Part shown: positions 42,234-50,438 of the stretch, piece by piece
How the letters are laid out: each line of letters begins with the position of its first letter
Numbering within the stretch: position 1 is the stretch's first letter
DNA from: Yaniella halotolerans DSM 15476
Lineage (GTDB): Bacteria > Actinomycetota > Actinomycetes > Actinomycetales > Micrococcaceae
Direction of reading: 5' to 3'
Assembly: GCF_000420805.1 (NCBI RefSeq)
Contig: NZ_ATVQ01000001.1
Span: 806,001 to 870,000 of the forward strand
DNA: 64,000 nucleotides
Program-made: the position numbers and the translations under genes
Notes under the pieces: generated by a model
Seen by the model: only the letters and a program-made list of their open reading frames with translations
What the model was told of the DNA's origin: nothing
Databases searched by the model: none

Positions 42234-43841
42234 TTAGTGCTTACGTGAGAACAGTCGCGAACGGTTTGTGTAAACAACCAGGGCTCCACCGACTGCCAAC
42301 AACAGCCCAGCAATCAGACCAAGCTGCGTGTTGCTTGCACCTGTTTTGGCTAGGTTATCTGAACCGTTGAGATCAACCGGATCGCCGGCGTCACCTACTG
42401 GATCCGCTTGGTCATCGACCGGATCGCCCGCGTCACCTACCGGATTCGCCTGGTCATCGTTCGCTCCTGCTCCAGTGCCACCGGATCCATCGACAACGGT
42501 AAAGTTGCCCTGCAGTTGACCCGTTTCGCCATCCTGATTTTCGAAGGTGACGACGGTGGTGTATTCACCGAGGTAAGCTGCTGGATTTGAAGACTCAGGT
42601 GCGTAAATGACAAAATCTGCCGTACCTTCATCGCTCACCTGGTCCGTGTTTTCAAAGTCGTTGACCCCCTCAGGACCAGATACAGAATATGTGATCTCGG
42701 AACCAGGTTCGAGACCTACAACAGCGTGATTAACACCGGCACCATCTTCATGATCACCCATGAAATCATCAACTGTTATCTCTTCAGGATCAATCGTTAG
42801 ACCAGGCTCAACGGCCAGTACTTCGAAATCTACCTGAGTCTCGGCCCCGGTGACTTCATCAGTCACCGTCAATACGTACTCGCCCGCAGTAGTGTCAGCT
42901 GGAATCCCCATCTCGGCGGAAATGTTCCCCTCCGCATCGGCAGTGGTTTCAGCAGAAGGATTCCAGCTGAGACCAACAGCCCCGTCGGCGGTAAATCCTG
43001 AACCCGAAATCTCAAGGATATCTCCGCGGTAAAGCTTGCTCTCCGCTAATTCGACTTCAAGCTGCTCAGTCGGGTCCGAGGTTGGATCTTCCGTCGGCTC
43101 CCCCGTAGGCTCACCAGACGGGTCCGAGGTCGGATCTTCCGTCGGCTCACCAGTCGGCTCCGAGGTCGGATCTTCCGTGGGCTCACCAGTCGGTTCCGAA
43201 GTAGGATCCTCCGTGGGCTCCCCAGTCGGCTCCGAAGTAGGATCCTCAGTCGGCTCACCCGTAGGCTCACCAGTCGGTTCCGAAGTAGGATCCTCCGTGG
43301 GCTCCCCAGTCGGCTCCGAAGTAGGATCCTCAGTCGGCTCACCCGTAGGCTCGCCGGTCGGTTCCGAGGTTGGGTCCTCCGTCGGCTCTTCAGTTACGCG
43401 GAACTCATAGTAAATATGAGCACGCTGAGGTTCATCGACTACAGCGAGCTGGTAAAGACCAGGCTCTACATCATCCGGGATGTGGTCAACAAAATTTATG
43501 TTGCCCTCACCGTCAGCAGTTACAGCTGGAATATCAATGCCAGTCGGGGCGCCTTCAGATGTTTCAAATTTAAAATCGAGGACCGTATCTGGCGTGAAAT
43601 CAACACCTGTAACCGTTATTGAACCACCAGGCTCAACCTTAGTGGTGCTCAGCTCATAGCTGGGCATTTCAATTTCATCTGTGGCAGTGGCTTCCGGCGT
43701 CTGATTTACAACTGCTGGATCCTGTTCTTTATCGGCAAATGCAGCAGGCACACCCATTGCAAAAGAGCCGATCGCGAGAGCAGAGCCGGCAAGCACAGCT
43801 GTAGCTAGCCGACCCTTCTTTTTATTTTCTTCTTCCGCCAT
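42234..43841 (-). CDS. Cell-wall-anchored protein with Ig-like domains and Pro-Thr repeat stalk
   Basis: A 535-residue surface protein. The signal peptide (about 1-38) is close to that of the gene at 41209. An Ig-like domain (about 60-155) is followed by a low-complexity stalk of about 105 residues made of GEPTEDPTSEPT-type units. Two further beta domains follow, the first with the LYRGDILEISGSGFTADGAV pattern. The C-terminus has an LAKTG sortase motif (497-501), a hydrophobic helix and a basic tail. LAxTG is the motif of class E sortases in high-GC Gram-positives. The ATG at 43841 follows GGAAGGAAAC. It lies 284 bases upstream of the related gene at 41209, on the same strand. Confidence 0.85.
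   Translation of the reverse strand: MAEEENKKKGRLATAVLAGSALAIGSFAMGVPAAFADKEQDPAVVNQTPEATATDEIEMPSYELSTTKVEPGGSITVTGVDFTPDTVLDFKFETSEGAPTGIDIPAVTADGEGNINFVDHIPDDVEPGLYQLAVVDEPQRAHIYYEFRVTEEPTEDPTSEPTGEPTGEPTEDPTSEPTGEPTEDPTSEPTGEPTGEPTEDPTSEPTGEPTEDPTSEPTGEPTEDPTSEPTGEPTEDPTSDPSGEPTGEPTEDPTSDPTEQLEVELAESKLYRGDILEISGSGFTADGAVGLSWNPSAETTADAEGNISAEMGIPADTTAGEYVLTVTDEVTGAETQVDFEVLAVEPGLTIDPEEITVDDFMGDHEDGAGVNHAVVGLEPGSEITYSVSGPEGVNDFENTDQVSDEGTADFVIYAPESSNPAAYLGEYTTVVTFENQDGETGQLQGNFTVVDGSGGTGAGANDDQANPVGDAGDPVDDQADPVGDAGDPVDLNGSDNLAKTGASNTQLGLIAGLLLAVGGALVVYTNRSRLFSRKH
43066..43390. repeat. Imperfect tandem repeats encoding the Pro-Thr stalk
   Basis: About nine copies of a 36-base unit (12 residues, SEPTGEPTEDPT), some with an added 12-base GEPT subunit, lie within the coding frame of the anchored protein. 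Every unit keeps the frame. Some copies are almost identical in DNA, so length change by slippage or recombination is likely. Confidence 0.85.
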
Positions 43842-44412
43842 GCGGTGTTTCCTTCCAAGTGAGTGAGAGTGCCGTCTCTTGCAAATCCCGCGGGCAAGAC
43901 CAAACGGCTCAGACATCTTTAAACGGACACACTTATGTAGTGGAACCGGATATAGGCTACATGCGATACGTCACGTTTTCGGCCTACACTTGAGCAAAAC
44001 GTGCATCGCTAGGAGCTGCATCGCCGCGTTCGCAGTGCAGCACCCAGCCGAGTCAACAACGACGTCTTCCCAGATCAGATAGCGATCCACAACTTGAATC
44101 GTCAACGATCTACCGATGGGTAGATTTTTGGGAAAGAAAATATTCCCCCGACACGCGAATTGCTCAACAATTTTCAAGCGGGTTCGACTGCCCGCATGGC
44201 TATGCACCTTCCGAACTGCAAATGCGCGCTGGGGAGCTCTGGATGGGGTCAGCAGCGGCGCTTGGATTTGGCATTAGCGCTGGCGACCCGTCCGAACGCG
44301 TTGTCCGCGCACGACAAACAACTTTTGCAGGACACCGCGAATTGGCAACAATTCCGGCTTCACAAAAACGCTTATACAGGCCAGAATATAAGCAACTTCA
44401 TGAAAACGGGTG
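43842..44412. other. 571-base region with no intact gene
   Basis: No convincing complete gene is seen between the anchored-protein gene and the membrane-protein gene. The plus strand holds a possible ABC-ATPase remnant (44229-44303). The rest is mixed in composition, with an AT-rich stretch near 44100-44180 that may be the promoter region of a lost gene. Confidence 0.5.
44229..44303 (+). pseudogene. Possible remnant of an ABC transporter ATPase
   Basis: In one plus-strand frame about 25 residues read LGSSGWGQQRRLDLALALAT and then RPNAL. This looks like an ABC signature and the helix after it (LSGGQQRR...LALALATRPN), with a damaged SGG. The frame before and after shows no Walker A, Walker B or D-loop, and the match could be chance. 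It is offered as a short fragment only. Confidence 0.3.
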
Positions 44413-45129
44413 CTACGAAAACATGGCGGCCAGGAGTCCTGCACCTCCAGCCAAGCCCCAACTCGCGAGACTCCCGACGAGGAATTCTTCGGCTTTCGTG
44501 CCGGCTGTGGATTCCTCGGATTCTCGTTTTGCATCAGCTGATATTTCCGGAAACCGCACGATCCCCTTAGCCGCCATGAGTGCCGCAACCACATGATAGG
44601 CGCCGACCACCGTCAAAACCATGATGAAAATGCGCTCGAGTGGACCGATGACCCTGCCGCCCTTGAGGCGACTGTTCGGCACCGCTCCAGAGGCTTCGGA
44701 ATCGCCCGCTTCACGCCCCGAAAGCAAGAGGACGGCTCGCGTGACCTGATTTCCGGTTTGCGTCAAAAACAGTGTGAGGGCAATCCACATCAACCCAACG
44801 GGCGCTGCTGAACCCAATACAACAATGTCCAACCAAGCCAATCCAGCGATGATTGCGACCAGGCCGACTCCCGACCACGCGAACATCGAAGCGGGTGGAC
44901 GTCGCTCCGATCCATCCATACGCTCGGAGCTGTAGTACCAGGCGGCAGCCACCACGACGGCAACTGCGCCGGCCCACCCGTCAGATCGAACCCAGATGGC
45001 TGCCGCAACCACGAGCGCCAGCCACCACCCCAATTGCATGAACTGTACGACCCTGACAGTCACGGAGGGTTGCACCAGTCGGATGAGGTCGGTGACCGCC
45101 ACTGCCAAAATGGTGAGCACTACAAGCAT
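44413..45129 (-). CDS. Membrane protein, partner of SatD-like protein
   Basis: A 238-residue protein with about six predicted membrane helices: an N-terminal LVVLTILAVAVTDLI, a central GWWLALVVAAAIWVR and AWSGVGLVAIIAGLAWLDIVVLG, and a C-terminal IFIMVLTVVGAYHVVAALMAA plus a last helix. I do not recognise a domain with certainty. The ATG overlaps the stop of the SatD-like gene (TAATG, one base shared), so translation is coupled, which fits the two-gene SatD/membrane-protein pairs in many bacteria. It may be the membrane effector controlled or sensed by the SatD partner. Function unknown. Confidence 0.72.
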   Translation of the reverse strand: MLVVLTILAVAVTDLIRLVQPSVTVRVVQFMQLGWWLALVVAAAIWVRSDGWAGAVAVVVAAAWYYSSERMDGSERRPPASMFAWSGVGLVAIIAGLAWLDIVVLGSAAPVGLMWIALTLFLTQTGNQVTRAVLLLSGREAGDSEASGAVPNSRLKGGRVIGPLERIFIMVLTVVGAYHVVAALMAAKGIVRFPEISADAKRESEESTAGTKAEEFLVGSLASWGLAGGAGLLAAMFS

Positions 45130-45782
45130 TAGAAGCCTTCCTTCGGGCCTTCGGCATCGGAGGAAACTGCGAGCATATCATCAGCCTCCAGGAGTGCCAT
45201 GGCACCGGAACGATGCAGCGCCTGGGATACGGCGGCCTGCGAAATACGTTCAGCTTGGGCAGCCTCCTGCTGCGTCGACCCGAATAGCAAGGCCGCCAAC
45301 AGGCGTCGTTCGCGAGCTTTCATTCGCGCTACCACATGGTCGCGAACAACCAGCTGTGCATTGACTGCCGCGACAAGGTCGATATCGTCGCAACGAAACC
45401 CCGTCAAAACTTCATCGCGGCGCTGCTGCCGTCCCTCGACATCTTCAATCGCAGCGCGAGCATGCAGCCAGGCCGCTCCATCTTGAATGGGCCCGGATTC
45501 GCCCTCTTCAATGGTGCGAATCTCACCGGCACCGATGCCATATCGCAGTTGGATCTCGTCCGGCAGCAATACTTGCACACGCAATATGACACGAAGTGCA
45601 TCCTGCCAGGACTCGACAACTACCTGGAATTCGTCCCCCACCGTTGCCCAAGCAGCACGCACAGGAGGCACAGCTGTTTCGGCTTCGGCAAATACTTCGG
45701 CAATTGCCCGTTGTGCCGCTGCACGATCCGCCATCTCACGTGAACCGACGATGTCTGCGATGATTCCGACTGCTTGGCTCAT
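45129..45782 (-). CDS. SatD family protein with C-terminal HTH
   Basis: A 217-residue protein of the SatD family, opening with VGIIADIVGSREMADRAAAQRA, then VGDEFQVVVESWQDALRVILR, and the LRYGIGAGEI segment, all standard. The last 60 residues contain a sigma-region-4-like helix-turn-helix, RRLLAALLFGSTQQEAAQ then RISQAAVSQALHRSG. SatD was named from an acid-tolerance locus in streptococci, and its mechanism is unclear. The HTH suggests DNA binding, possibly of its own promoter, where two direct repeats lie. It is coupled to the membrane-protein gene downstream. Confidence 0.85.
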   Translation of the reverse strand: MSQAVGIIADIVGSREMADRAAAQRAIAEVFAEAETAVPPVRAAWATVGDEFQVVVESWQDALRVILRVQVLLPDEIQLRYGIGAGEIRTIEEGESGPIQDGAAWLHARAAIEDVEGRQQRRDEVLTGFRCDDIDLVAAVNAQLVVRDHVVARMKARERRLLAALLFGSTQQEAAQAERISQAAVSQALHRSGAMALLEADDMLAVSSDAEGPKEGF

Positions 45783-45795
45783 ATCACCACAATAT

Positions 45796-45819
45796 CACTT
45801 ATAAATGCACTAGTATAAG
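45796..45819. promoter_or_regulatory. Direct repeats upstream of the SatD gene
   Basis: CACTTATAA and CACTAGTATAA lie three bases apart, 14 bases upstream of the SatD start. They could be a binding site for the HTH of the SatD-like protein or part of its promoter. Confidence 0.35.
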
Positions 45820-45843
45820 CTTTTTTGTGCATTTGGTGGTTGG

Positions 45844-47301
45844 CTAGCTCGTCATCGGCAGAAAAATGACCGCGACAATACCCCAGAGCACGAGACTGAA
45901 CAGCACGATCGGCAACAAAACCTTGAGCAACGCCCCTCGGCTCACCGCCGGGCCGGGAGTATCATCGCGTTGATACACATGCGCCATACGGTAGGCCAAC
46001 TCAATACGGGCTGGGCCAGCAATGATGGCCCAGCCGGCAGCCGAGTTCTGCAGCCCCATGGCCCACAGTGGCGAAACGCCAAGACCCTGGGCCGCCGAGA
46101 CCTGGGTGGCGCCAAACATGGCGTTCGCCCCAGTGCCAGACGCGGTGATGTAACCGGATAGCCCAGCTACAAACGGCATCAAGAACAGATACACCGGACC
46201 CAGCGCGGCCAGACTGCCGGCGATTTCGTCAGCTAGCCCACCGCCGGCCATCATCACTCCGAGCAGCACGTACAGCGCGGTCGGAATGGCGACCGCCCAC
46301 CACATCAGCAACGATGCCTTGGGCAACGCCTGCGCATCGCCGGGCTCCATTTGCATAAAGGTCAGCGCAGTCAGGGCCGCCGTCGTTGACCATAATGCAG
46401 GAGAAGAAACGATCTCACCGAATACACCGAGCTCGAAGGACCGGTAGAGCAACTGTCCGATGATGGTACCCACCAGCAAGATGAGGTAGGGCACCAGCGA
46501 GCGGCCAGGCCCCGGTGTGAGACGGCCCCGGCGAATCACGAGCAACCACAGGACCGACATGACGAGCGTTGCTACGGCACCAGCCACCGGCGTACCGAGC
46601 AAGAGGTTCGCCGCCATGGTGAAACCCCACAATATGATGCCGGATCCTGTGCCGATCAGCGCCCAGAAGATTTTCCGTCGACGAGGAATGTCCTTGGCGG
46701 TGTACCCCTTTCCTGCGATGAGAGCGACGGCGATACCGGAAATCACGAATGGGATGAGGTTCATCCAGCCTGACACCAGCCCCATATCGGTTAGCGGTGC
46801 ACCGGCTGCATCAGCTGCGATAAGTGTGCCGGGCCCCATGGAGCCCCAGGGGCCGATCATCAGTCCGAGCAACGTCAGTAGTGCGGCGCGATATGGCGTA
46901 AAACCAAAGGACAACAGCAACGGCAGACCGATCAACACGGAGACGCCAAAACCCGTAACAGTTTCTAAAAACGGCACAACACCGTGTGCCATCAACAACG
47001 CCGACGCGACCCCCGGTCCACCTGCCGATAGCCAGCCCGCCAATCGGCGTTGAGCACCAGTGCGATCCATGACGCCGGAAAGTAAGACGCCACCGCCAAT
47101 GATCGCTAAGACCTTGACCAGCGTCCAGAAGGTGTCATTCCATGCGGTCACCAGGTTGTCTACTGGCGTGTCAAAGTACCAGAGGGCGATAATCGCTGCG
47201 CTAATGGTCCCCAACAGTGGTGGTATCGCGGCCGGGATACGCCCGAACGCAAGCAGCAGCAGGGTCACCAGGACGGGAACGACCGCTATGAACAGACCCA
47301 C
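45844..47301 (-). CDS. L-lactate permease family transporter
   Basis: A 485-residue membrane protein with about 12 to 14 helices. It matches the LctP/LldP family: AWNDTFWTLVKVLAIIGGGVLLSGVMDRTGAQRRLAGWL (split by eye), VVPFLETVTGFGVSVLIG, and a GLSGYITASGTGANAMFG segment near the C-terminus. Family members import L-lactate, D-lactate or glycolate with protons. Neither a lactate dehydrogenase nor a typical LldR regulator lies nearby. The start is GTG with GGAGTAGCTGC. It lies 61 bases upstream of the SatD gene, and a T-rich stretch but no clear hairpin separates them. Confidence 0.9.
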   Translation of the reverse strand: MGLFIAVVPVLVTLLLLAFGRIPAAIPPLLGTISAAIIALWYFDTPVDNLVTAWNDTFWTLVKVLAIIGGGVLLSGVMDRTGAQRRLAGWLSAGGPGVASALLMAHGVVPFLETVTGFGVSVLIGLPLLLSFGFTPYRAALLTLLGLMIGPWGSMGPGTLIAADAAGAPLTDMGLVSGWMNLIPFVISGIAVALIAGKGYTAKDIPRRRKIFWALIGTGSGIILWGFTMAANLLLGTPVAGAVATLVMSVLWLLVIRRGRLTPGPGRSLVPYLILLVGTIIGQLLYRSFELGVFGEIVSSPALWSTTAALTALTFMQMEPGDAQALPKASLLMWWAVAIPTALYVLLGVMMAGGGLADEIAGSLAALGPVYLFLMPFVAGLSGYITASGTGANAMFGATQVSAAQGLGVSPLWAMGLQNSAAGWAIIAGPARIELAYRMAHVYQRDDTPGPAVSRGALLKVLLPIVLFSLVLWGIVAVIFLPMTS

Positions 47302-47367
47302 GCAGCTACTCCTCTAATTCGACGCACCACAAGGCACAAGCATAGCTGCCTTACAGGTCAGTGCTTC

Positions 47368-48240
47368 CTAGGCTTCCGGGATCGGCTTGCCGAACGCCTC
47401 TTGGGTAACCTCATCGGGCTCTGGCCCGCCTCGCTGACCGGTATCCAGCGCATCGATGGCAGTCACCTGGGCTGAGGTGAGTTCAATATCGAAGACCTCG
47501 AAGTTTTCCGCGATACGGTGCGGGGTCACAGATTTTGGGATCGCCGACCGTCCGTGTTGCAGCTGCCAAGCCAACATGATTTGGGCCGGTGTGCGCCGGT
47601 GTTCGGCGGCAATGGCACCAATGGTTCCGTCTTCGAACGTCGTTGTTCCGGTTCCCAGATAGTCGGTGATGCCACCGATTGGTGACCAGGCCTGTGTGCG
47701 GATGCCCCATGCATTATTCAACTCGCGCACCGCGGGTTGTGTAAAAAAGGGGTGCATCTCGATCTGGTTGACGGCCGGCAAGATATCGGTCCGTTCACGA
47801 AGTTCTCGAAGGTGTTCAACCATAAAGTTACTGACGCCGATGGCGCGAACTTTTCCTTCGGCAAGGAGCCGCTCCAGTGCGCGATAGGCTCCGAGGGTTT
47901 GGTCGAATTCACCGGGCATAGCCTGGTGCAGTAACAGCAGGTCGATGACGCCAACGCCGAGTTTGCCCGCGCTTTTGTCGAATGCGTGCAGGGTCTTGTC
48001 GAACCCATAGTCGGTGATCCAAATTTTGGTTTGGAGGAATACCTCGTCACGGGTAAGTCCAGACTCGCGGATCGCGTCCCCGACTGCGCGCTCGTTCTCA
48101 TACGATGCTGCTGTATCGATCATCCGGTAACCGACCTGCAGCGCTTCAGACACAGCCGCTGCAGTTTCATCCGGTGGAATTTGATAGACGCCGAATCCCA
48201 GCGCCGGCATCGAAACATCGTTATTTAACGTCAGTTGCAT
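47368..48240 (-). CDS. Aldo/keto reductase
   Basis: A 290-residue TIM-barrel NADPH oxidoreductase. The catalytic tetrad is visible: D in MIDTAASYENE, Y in the same motif, K in VFLQTKIW, and H in LLLLHQAMPG. The NADPH-binding end is HGRSAIPKSVTPHRIAENFEVFD. It is like the 2,5-diketogluconate reductase group (AKR5), with broad activity on small carbonyl compounds. The ATG at 48240 is preferred over a GTG three codons upstream. It lies 21 bases downstream of the DUF6480 gene on the same strand. Confidence 0.92.
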   Translation of the reverse strand: MQLTLNNDVSMPALGFGVYQIPPDETAAAVSEALQVGYRMIDTAASYENERAVGDAIRESGLTRDEVFLQTKIWITDYGFDKTLHAFDKSAGKLGVGVIDLLLLHQAMPGEFDQTLGAYRALERLLAEGKVRAIGVSNFMVEHLRELRERTDILPAVNQIEMHPFFTQPAVRELNNAWGIRTQAWSPIGGITDYLGTGTTTFEDGTIGAIAAEHRRTPAQIMLAWQLQHGRSAIPKSVTPHRIAENFEVFDIELTSAQVTAIDALDTGQRGGPEPDEVTQEAFGKPIPEA

Positions 48241-48261
48241 AGTACCCACTCATACTTAGCA

Positions 48262-48525
48262 CTAGTCCCAGAGACCAATGCCATAGGCAATAAAGAAAAA
48301 CACGAGGAGCGCTACGATGACGCCGATCAGAATGAGCGTCACGTTGGAACGCGGTGGACGAGCATCCGGGGTATGGCGTGGTGTTGCTGAAGCTGATTGG
48401 GATTCAGGTGGCGTGTGGCCCGGCTTAACGCCACCGCCCTCCTCGAGATCGTGATCTCCATCAGGATTGGGATCAAGATCTGGATTGTCGTTTGGTTCGT
48501 GGTTTTGTGGATTTCTTTCGTTCAC
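48262..48525 (-). CDS. DUF6480-like small membrane protein
   Basis: An 87-residue protein with a hydrophilic, Asp/Pro-rich head and a single C-terminal helix (NVTLILIGVIVALLVFFFIAYGIGL). The head contains LEEGGGVKPGHTPPESQSAS, the LxPGGGVxPGxTPP-like pattern that I associate with DUF6480 family proteins, which are widespread in actinobacteria and of unknown role. It is probably anchored with the head outside or inside the cell; orientation is not clear. It precedes the aldo/keto reductase. Confidence 0.75.
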   Translation of the reverse strand: MNERNPQNHEPNDNPDLDPNPDGDHDLEEGGGVKPGHTPPESQSASATPRHTPDARPPRSNVTLILIGVIVALLVFFFIAYGIGLWD

Positions 48526-48563
48526 GGCGACTCACCTCCGGTGAGCTCATATGGTGAGACGAA

Positions 48564-48600
48564 AGCGTCAGTGAGCCGCAACGAAATGCCCACTGACGCT
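48564..48600 (-). terminator. Hairpin between two small membrane-protein genes
   Basis: AGCGTCAGTG and its exact complement CACTGACGCT are separated by 17 bases. It lies between the end of the 48664 gene and the start of the DUF6480 gene and may terminate the first. The following bases are only moderately T-rich. Confidence 0.5.
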
Positions 48601-48663
48601 ATCGAAATTTTCAAACTGTCACACGTTCAGGCAACGTACTTCTCTTGCCTAAGTTGTCCGCAA

Positions 48664-48927
48664 CTAATAGCGGTCGCGGCCGGTAGATAGTCTTCTGAGG
48701 CGGCGAACAACGTCGACCAGCAGGACGGCGCCGAGCGCAAAAGCAATATAGGCAACAATGTCTGGCTGACCTTCAACTGTCAAGAATCGGACGCCAACTC
48801 CGATCAGCAGAACCATGCCGATAAGTTCCACCGGGACCATGAAGAAGCCCATCTTGGTGGGTGATTTCCCGTGTTCAGGGTCAGGCTGTTGAGGTGATTG
48901 GTCTGTTTCAGTATGTTCAGGGCTCAT
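48664..48927 (-). CDS. Small two-helix membrane protein (paralogue of the gene at 40775)
   Basis: An 87-residue protein. A polar head of about 25 residues (MSPEHTETDQSPQQPDPEHG) precedes a helix, FFMVPVELIGMVLLIGVGVRFL, a loop with GQPDIVAY, and a second helix ending LLVDVVRRLRRL with a basic tail. It shares the loop, the second helix and the VRR end with the protein at 40775. The function is unknown. The ATG follows AGGAGGGGGAT. Confidence 0.75.
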   Translation of the reverse strand: MSPEHTETDQSPQQPDPEHGKSPTKMGFFMVPVELIGMVLLIGVGVRFLTVEGQPDIVAYIAFALGAVLLVDVVRRLRRLSTGRDRY

Positions 48928-49154
48928 ATCCCCCTCCTTTCATCCTTCAAGTTCAAGGATGCTGTACTTACACGCTAATGCCCTGCCACGGCTTCCGAAA
49001 GGTCTGAAAAACACAAATCAAGCGATTTTCTCAGAAATTGGAGCGTCTATCCGAGCATAAAACGGTTTACGGAGCGCACGGTTCGGTGGGATAATGAAAC
49101 CATGACGGTCGTACCTTTACAGGCCACTCCTAGACAGACCTTCAGGAGGGCATC

Positions 49155-49532
49155 ATGTCACGCATTCATATTACCTTCGGCATTATCCTCATCATTGTAG
49201 GCGGCGCTGCGTATGCTGTTACTGAATTTGCAAATTGGAACGCGCTCATCCCAGCATTCCTCGGCTTAGCACTCGTTGCTTGTGCGCTGGTGGGCATGAT
49301 TCACCCGGTCATCGGTGGCGTGTTGGGTCTGGGCGTAGCGATCGTAGGGCTCGCCGGGACCGCGATGAACGTTGTTGAACTCGGCTCGCTCTTCGCAGGC
49401 GACGTCGCACGTCCGGCGGCAGTGATCACCAGTACCATCGGCTTTATTTTCTTGGTGCTCTACGCAGCACTCATCATCCGAAGCATGGTTATCACAGCTC
49501 GCGAGCACCGGAATTCGGCACAATTAGCTTAA
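49155..49532 (+). CDS. Small four-helix membrane protein
   Basis: A 125-residue hydrophobic protein with four predicted membrane helices: FGIILIIVGGAAYAVT, LIPAFLGLALVACALVGM, VIGGVLGLGVAIVGLAGTAM and TSTIGFIFLVLYAALIIRSM. Both short tails are polar. I do not recognise a family with certainty; it resembles unnamed actinobacterial membrane proteins. The ATG follows TTCAGGAGGGCATC, a strong ribosome site. Its last nine bases overlap the end of the convergent SnoaL-like gene. Confidence 0.8.
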   Translation: MSRIHITFGIILIIVGGAAYAVTEFANWNALIPAFLGLALVACALVGMIHPVIGGVLGLGVAIVGLAGTAMNVVELGSLFAGDVARPAAVITSTIGFIFLVLYAALIIRSMVITAREHRNSAQLA

Positions 49533-49910
49533 TTCATCGACGGCTGGCACCGGAGTCTGTTGATAGTGCGCTAATTGCCATACACCGTCGACACGCACGT
49601 AAACGCTGCCCATCAGGGCAAGAAAATCCGGCTCACCGCGACGTCGACCGGTGCCCGTATACCGCAGGAGCACGTGTTCATTTCCGAGCGCCACAATCGT
49701 GGGATCAGTGATGTCATAACTATCCCACGGTGGGGCATGCTCGAGTGAGCCGATCACGGCTTGCCGATCCAAGGCGAAACCGGGTGCCAGGATCATCACG
49801 GCGTCCTGAGTCATAATATTGGCATAAAACTGGGCACCGGTTCCATCGGACAGCGCGCGCCACCCTCGATGTTCCAGTTGAAGAATTTCGCGAGCTACTG
49901 CATTATCCAT
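49524..49910 (-). CDS. SnoaL/DUF4440-like protein (NTF2 fold)
   Basis: A 128-residue protein with the NTF2-like cone fold typical of DUF4440: an opening helix REILQLEHRGWRAL, then a GTGAQFYANIMTQDAVMI strand pair, PGFALDRQAVIGSL, and a closing pair of strands ending VYVRVDGVWQLAHYQQTPV. Family members include isomerases, dehydratases and proteins of unknown role. No catalytic residues can be assigned. It lies 32 bases downstream of aroQ on the same strand and might be the last gene of that group. Confidence 0.8.
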   Translation of the reverse strand: MDNAVAREILQLEHRGWRALSDGTGAQFYANIMTQDAVMILAPGFALDRQAVIGSLEHAPPWDSYDITDPTIVALGNEHVLLRYTGTGRRRGEPDFLALMGSVYVRVDGVWQLAHYQQTPVPAVDELS

Positions 49911-49942
49911 GGATCAAGGATAGCTGCCGCGATTTCACAGAA

Positions 49943-50395
49943 CTAGGCTTGCGCACGGTACGCAAGCGCACGGATTCCGGCCTCATAACCGTAGGTGCCG
50001 AGGCCAACAATAATGCCTGCTGCCACGGCTGATAGGTATGAGTGGCCCCTGAACGCTTCACGTGCGTGCACATTAGAGATATGCACTTCGATAGTCGGCA
50101 CGCTGAGTCCCGAAATGGCATCGGCCAGTGCAACCGAGGTATGCGTATAGGCCCCCGCGTTCAATACGACGCCGATGCTTTGGCCTTCGGCCACTTGGCG
50201 CCCGGCTTCCTGGATCCAATCGACCAGCTCGCCCTCATGATTCGACTGTCGGAAATCCAGCTCAAACCCGCATTCGTCGGCGACGGTGGCGCAGCGCTTC
50301 TCGACGTGCGACAAGGTTTCGCTCCCGTAGACGGCCGGATCACGAACGCCCAGTAGATTGAGGTTCGGCCCGTTCAGCACATATATGTTGGTCAT
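49943..50395 (-). CDS. aroQ: Type II 3-dehydroquinate dehydratase
   Basis: A 150-residue enzyme that interconverts 3-dehydroquinate and 3-dehydroshikimate. Family marks are [20 protein letters not shown] with the catalytic tyrosine and the loop arginine, [51 protein letters not shown] with the catalytic histidine. Residues are intact. The ATG at 50395 follows GAAGGAATGAGC and is preferred over one two codons earlier. Next to qsuD and qsuB it most likely works in quinate catabolism, like QsuC, rather than, or as well as, aromatic biosynthesis. Confidence 0.95.
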   Translation of the reverse strand: MTNIYVLNGPNLNLLGVRDPAVYGSETLSHVEKRCATVADECGFELDFRQSNHEGELVDWIQEAGRQVAEGQSIGVVLNAGAYTHTSVALADAISGLSVPTIEVHISNVHAREAFRGHSYLSAVAAGIIVGLGTYGYEAGIRALAYRAQA

Positions 50396-50438
50396 GCTCA
50401 TTCCTTCGTGGTGTCCTGCGTCGACGGATTTGGGTTTA

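Noticed and set aside
43066-43390. CRISPR-like regular repeats of about 36 bases
   Set aside because: The repeats are contiguous, in frame, and encode the Pro-Thr stalk of the anchored protein. There are no unique spacers, leader or cas genes.
41996-49046. Shared 11-mer AATTGGAGCGT at 41996 and 49036, upstream of two minus-strand genes
   Set aside because: Distances to the start codons differ (47 and 109 bases), and an 11-base match is expected many times by chance in 64 kb.
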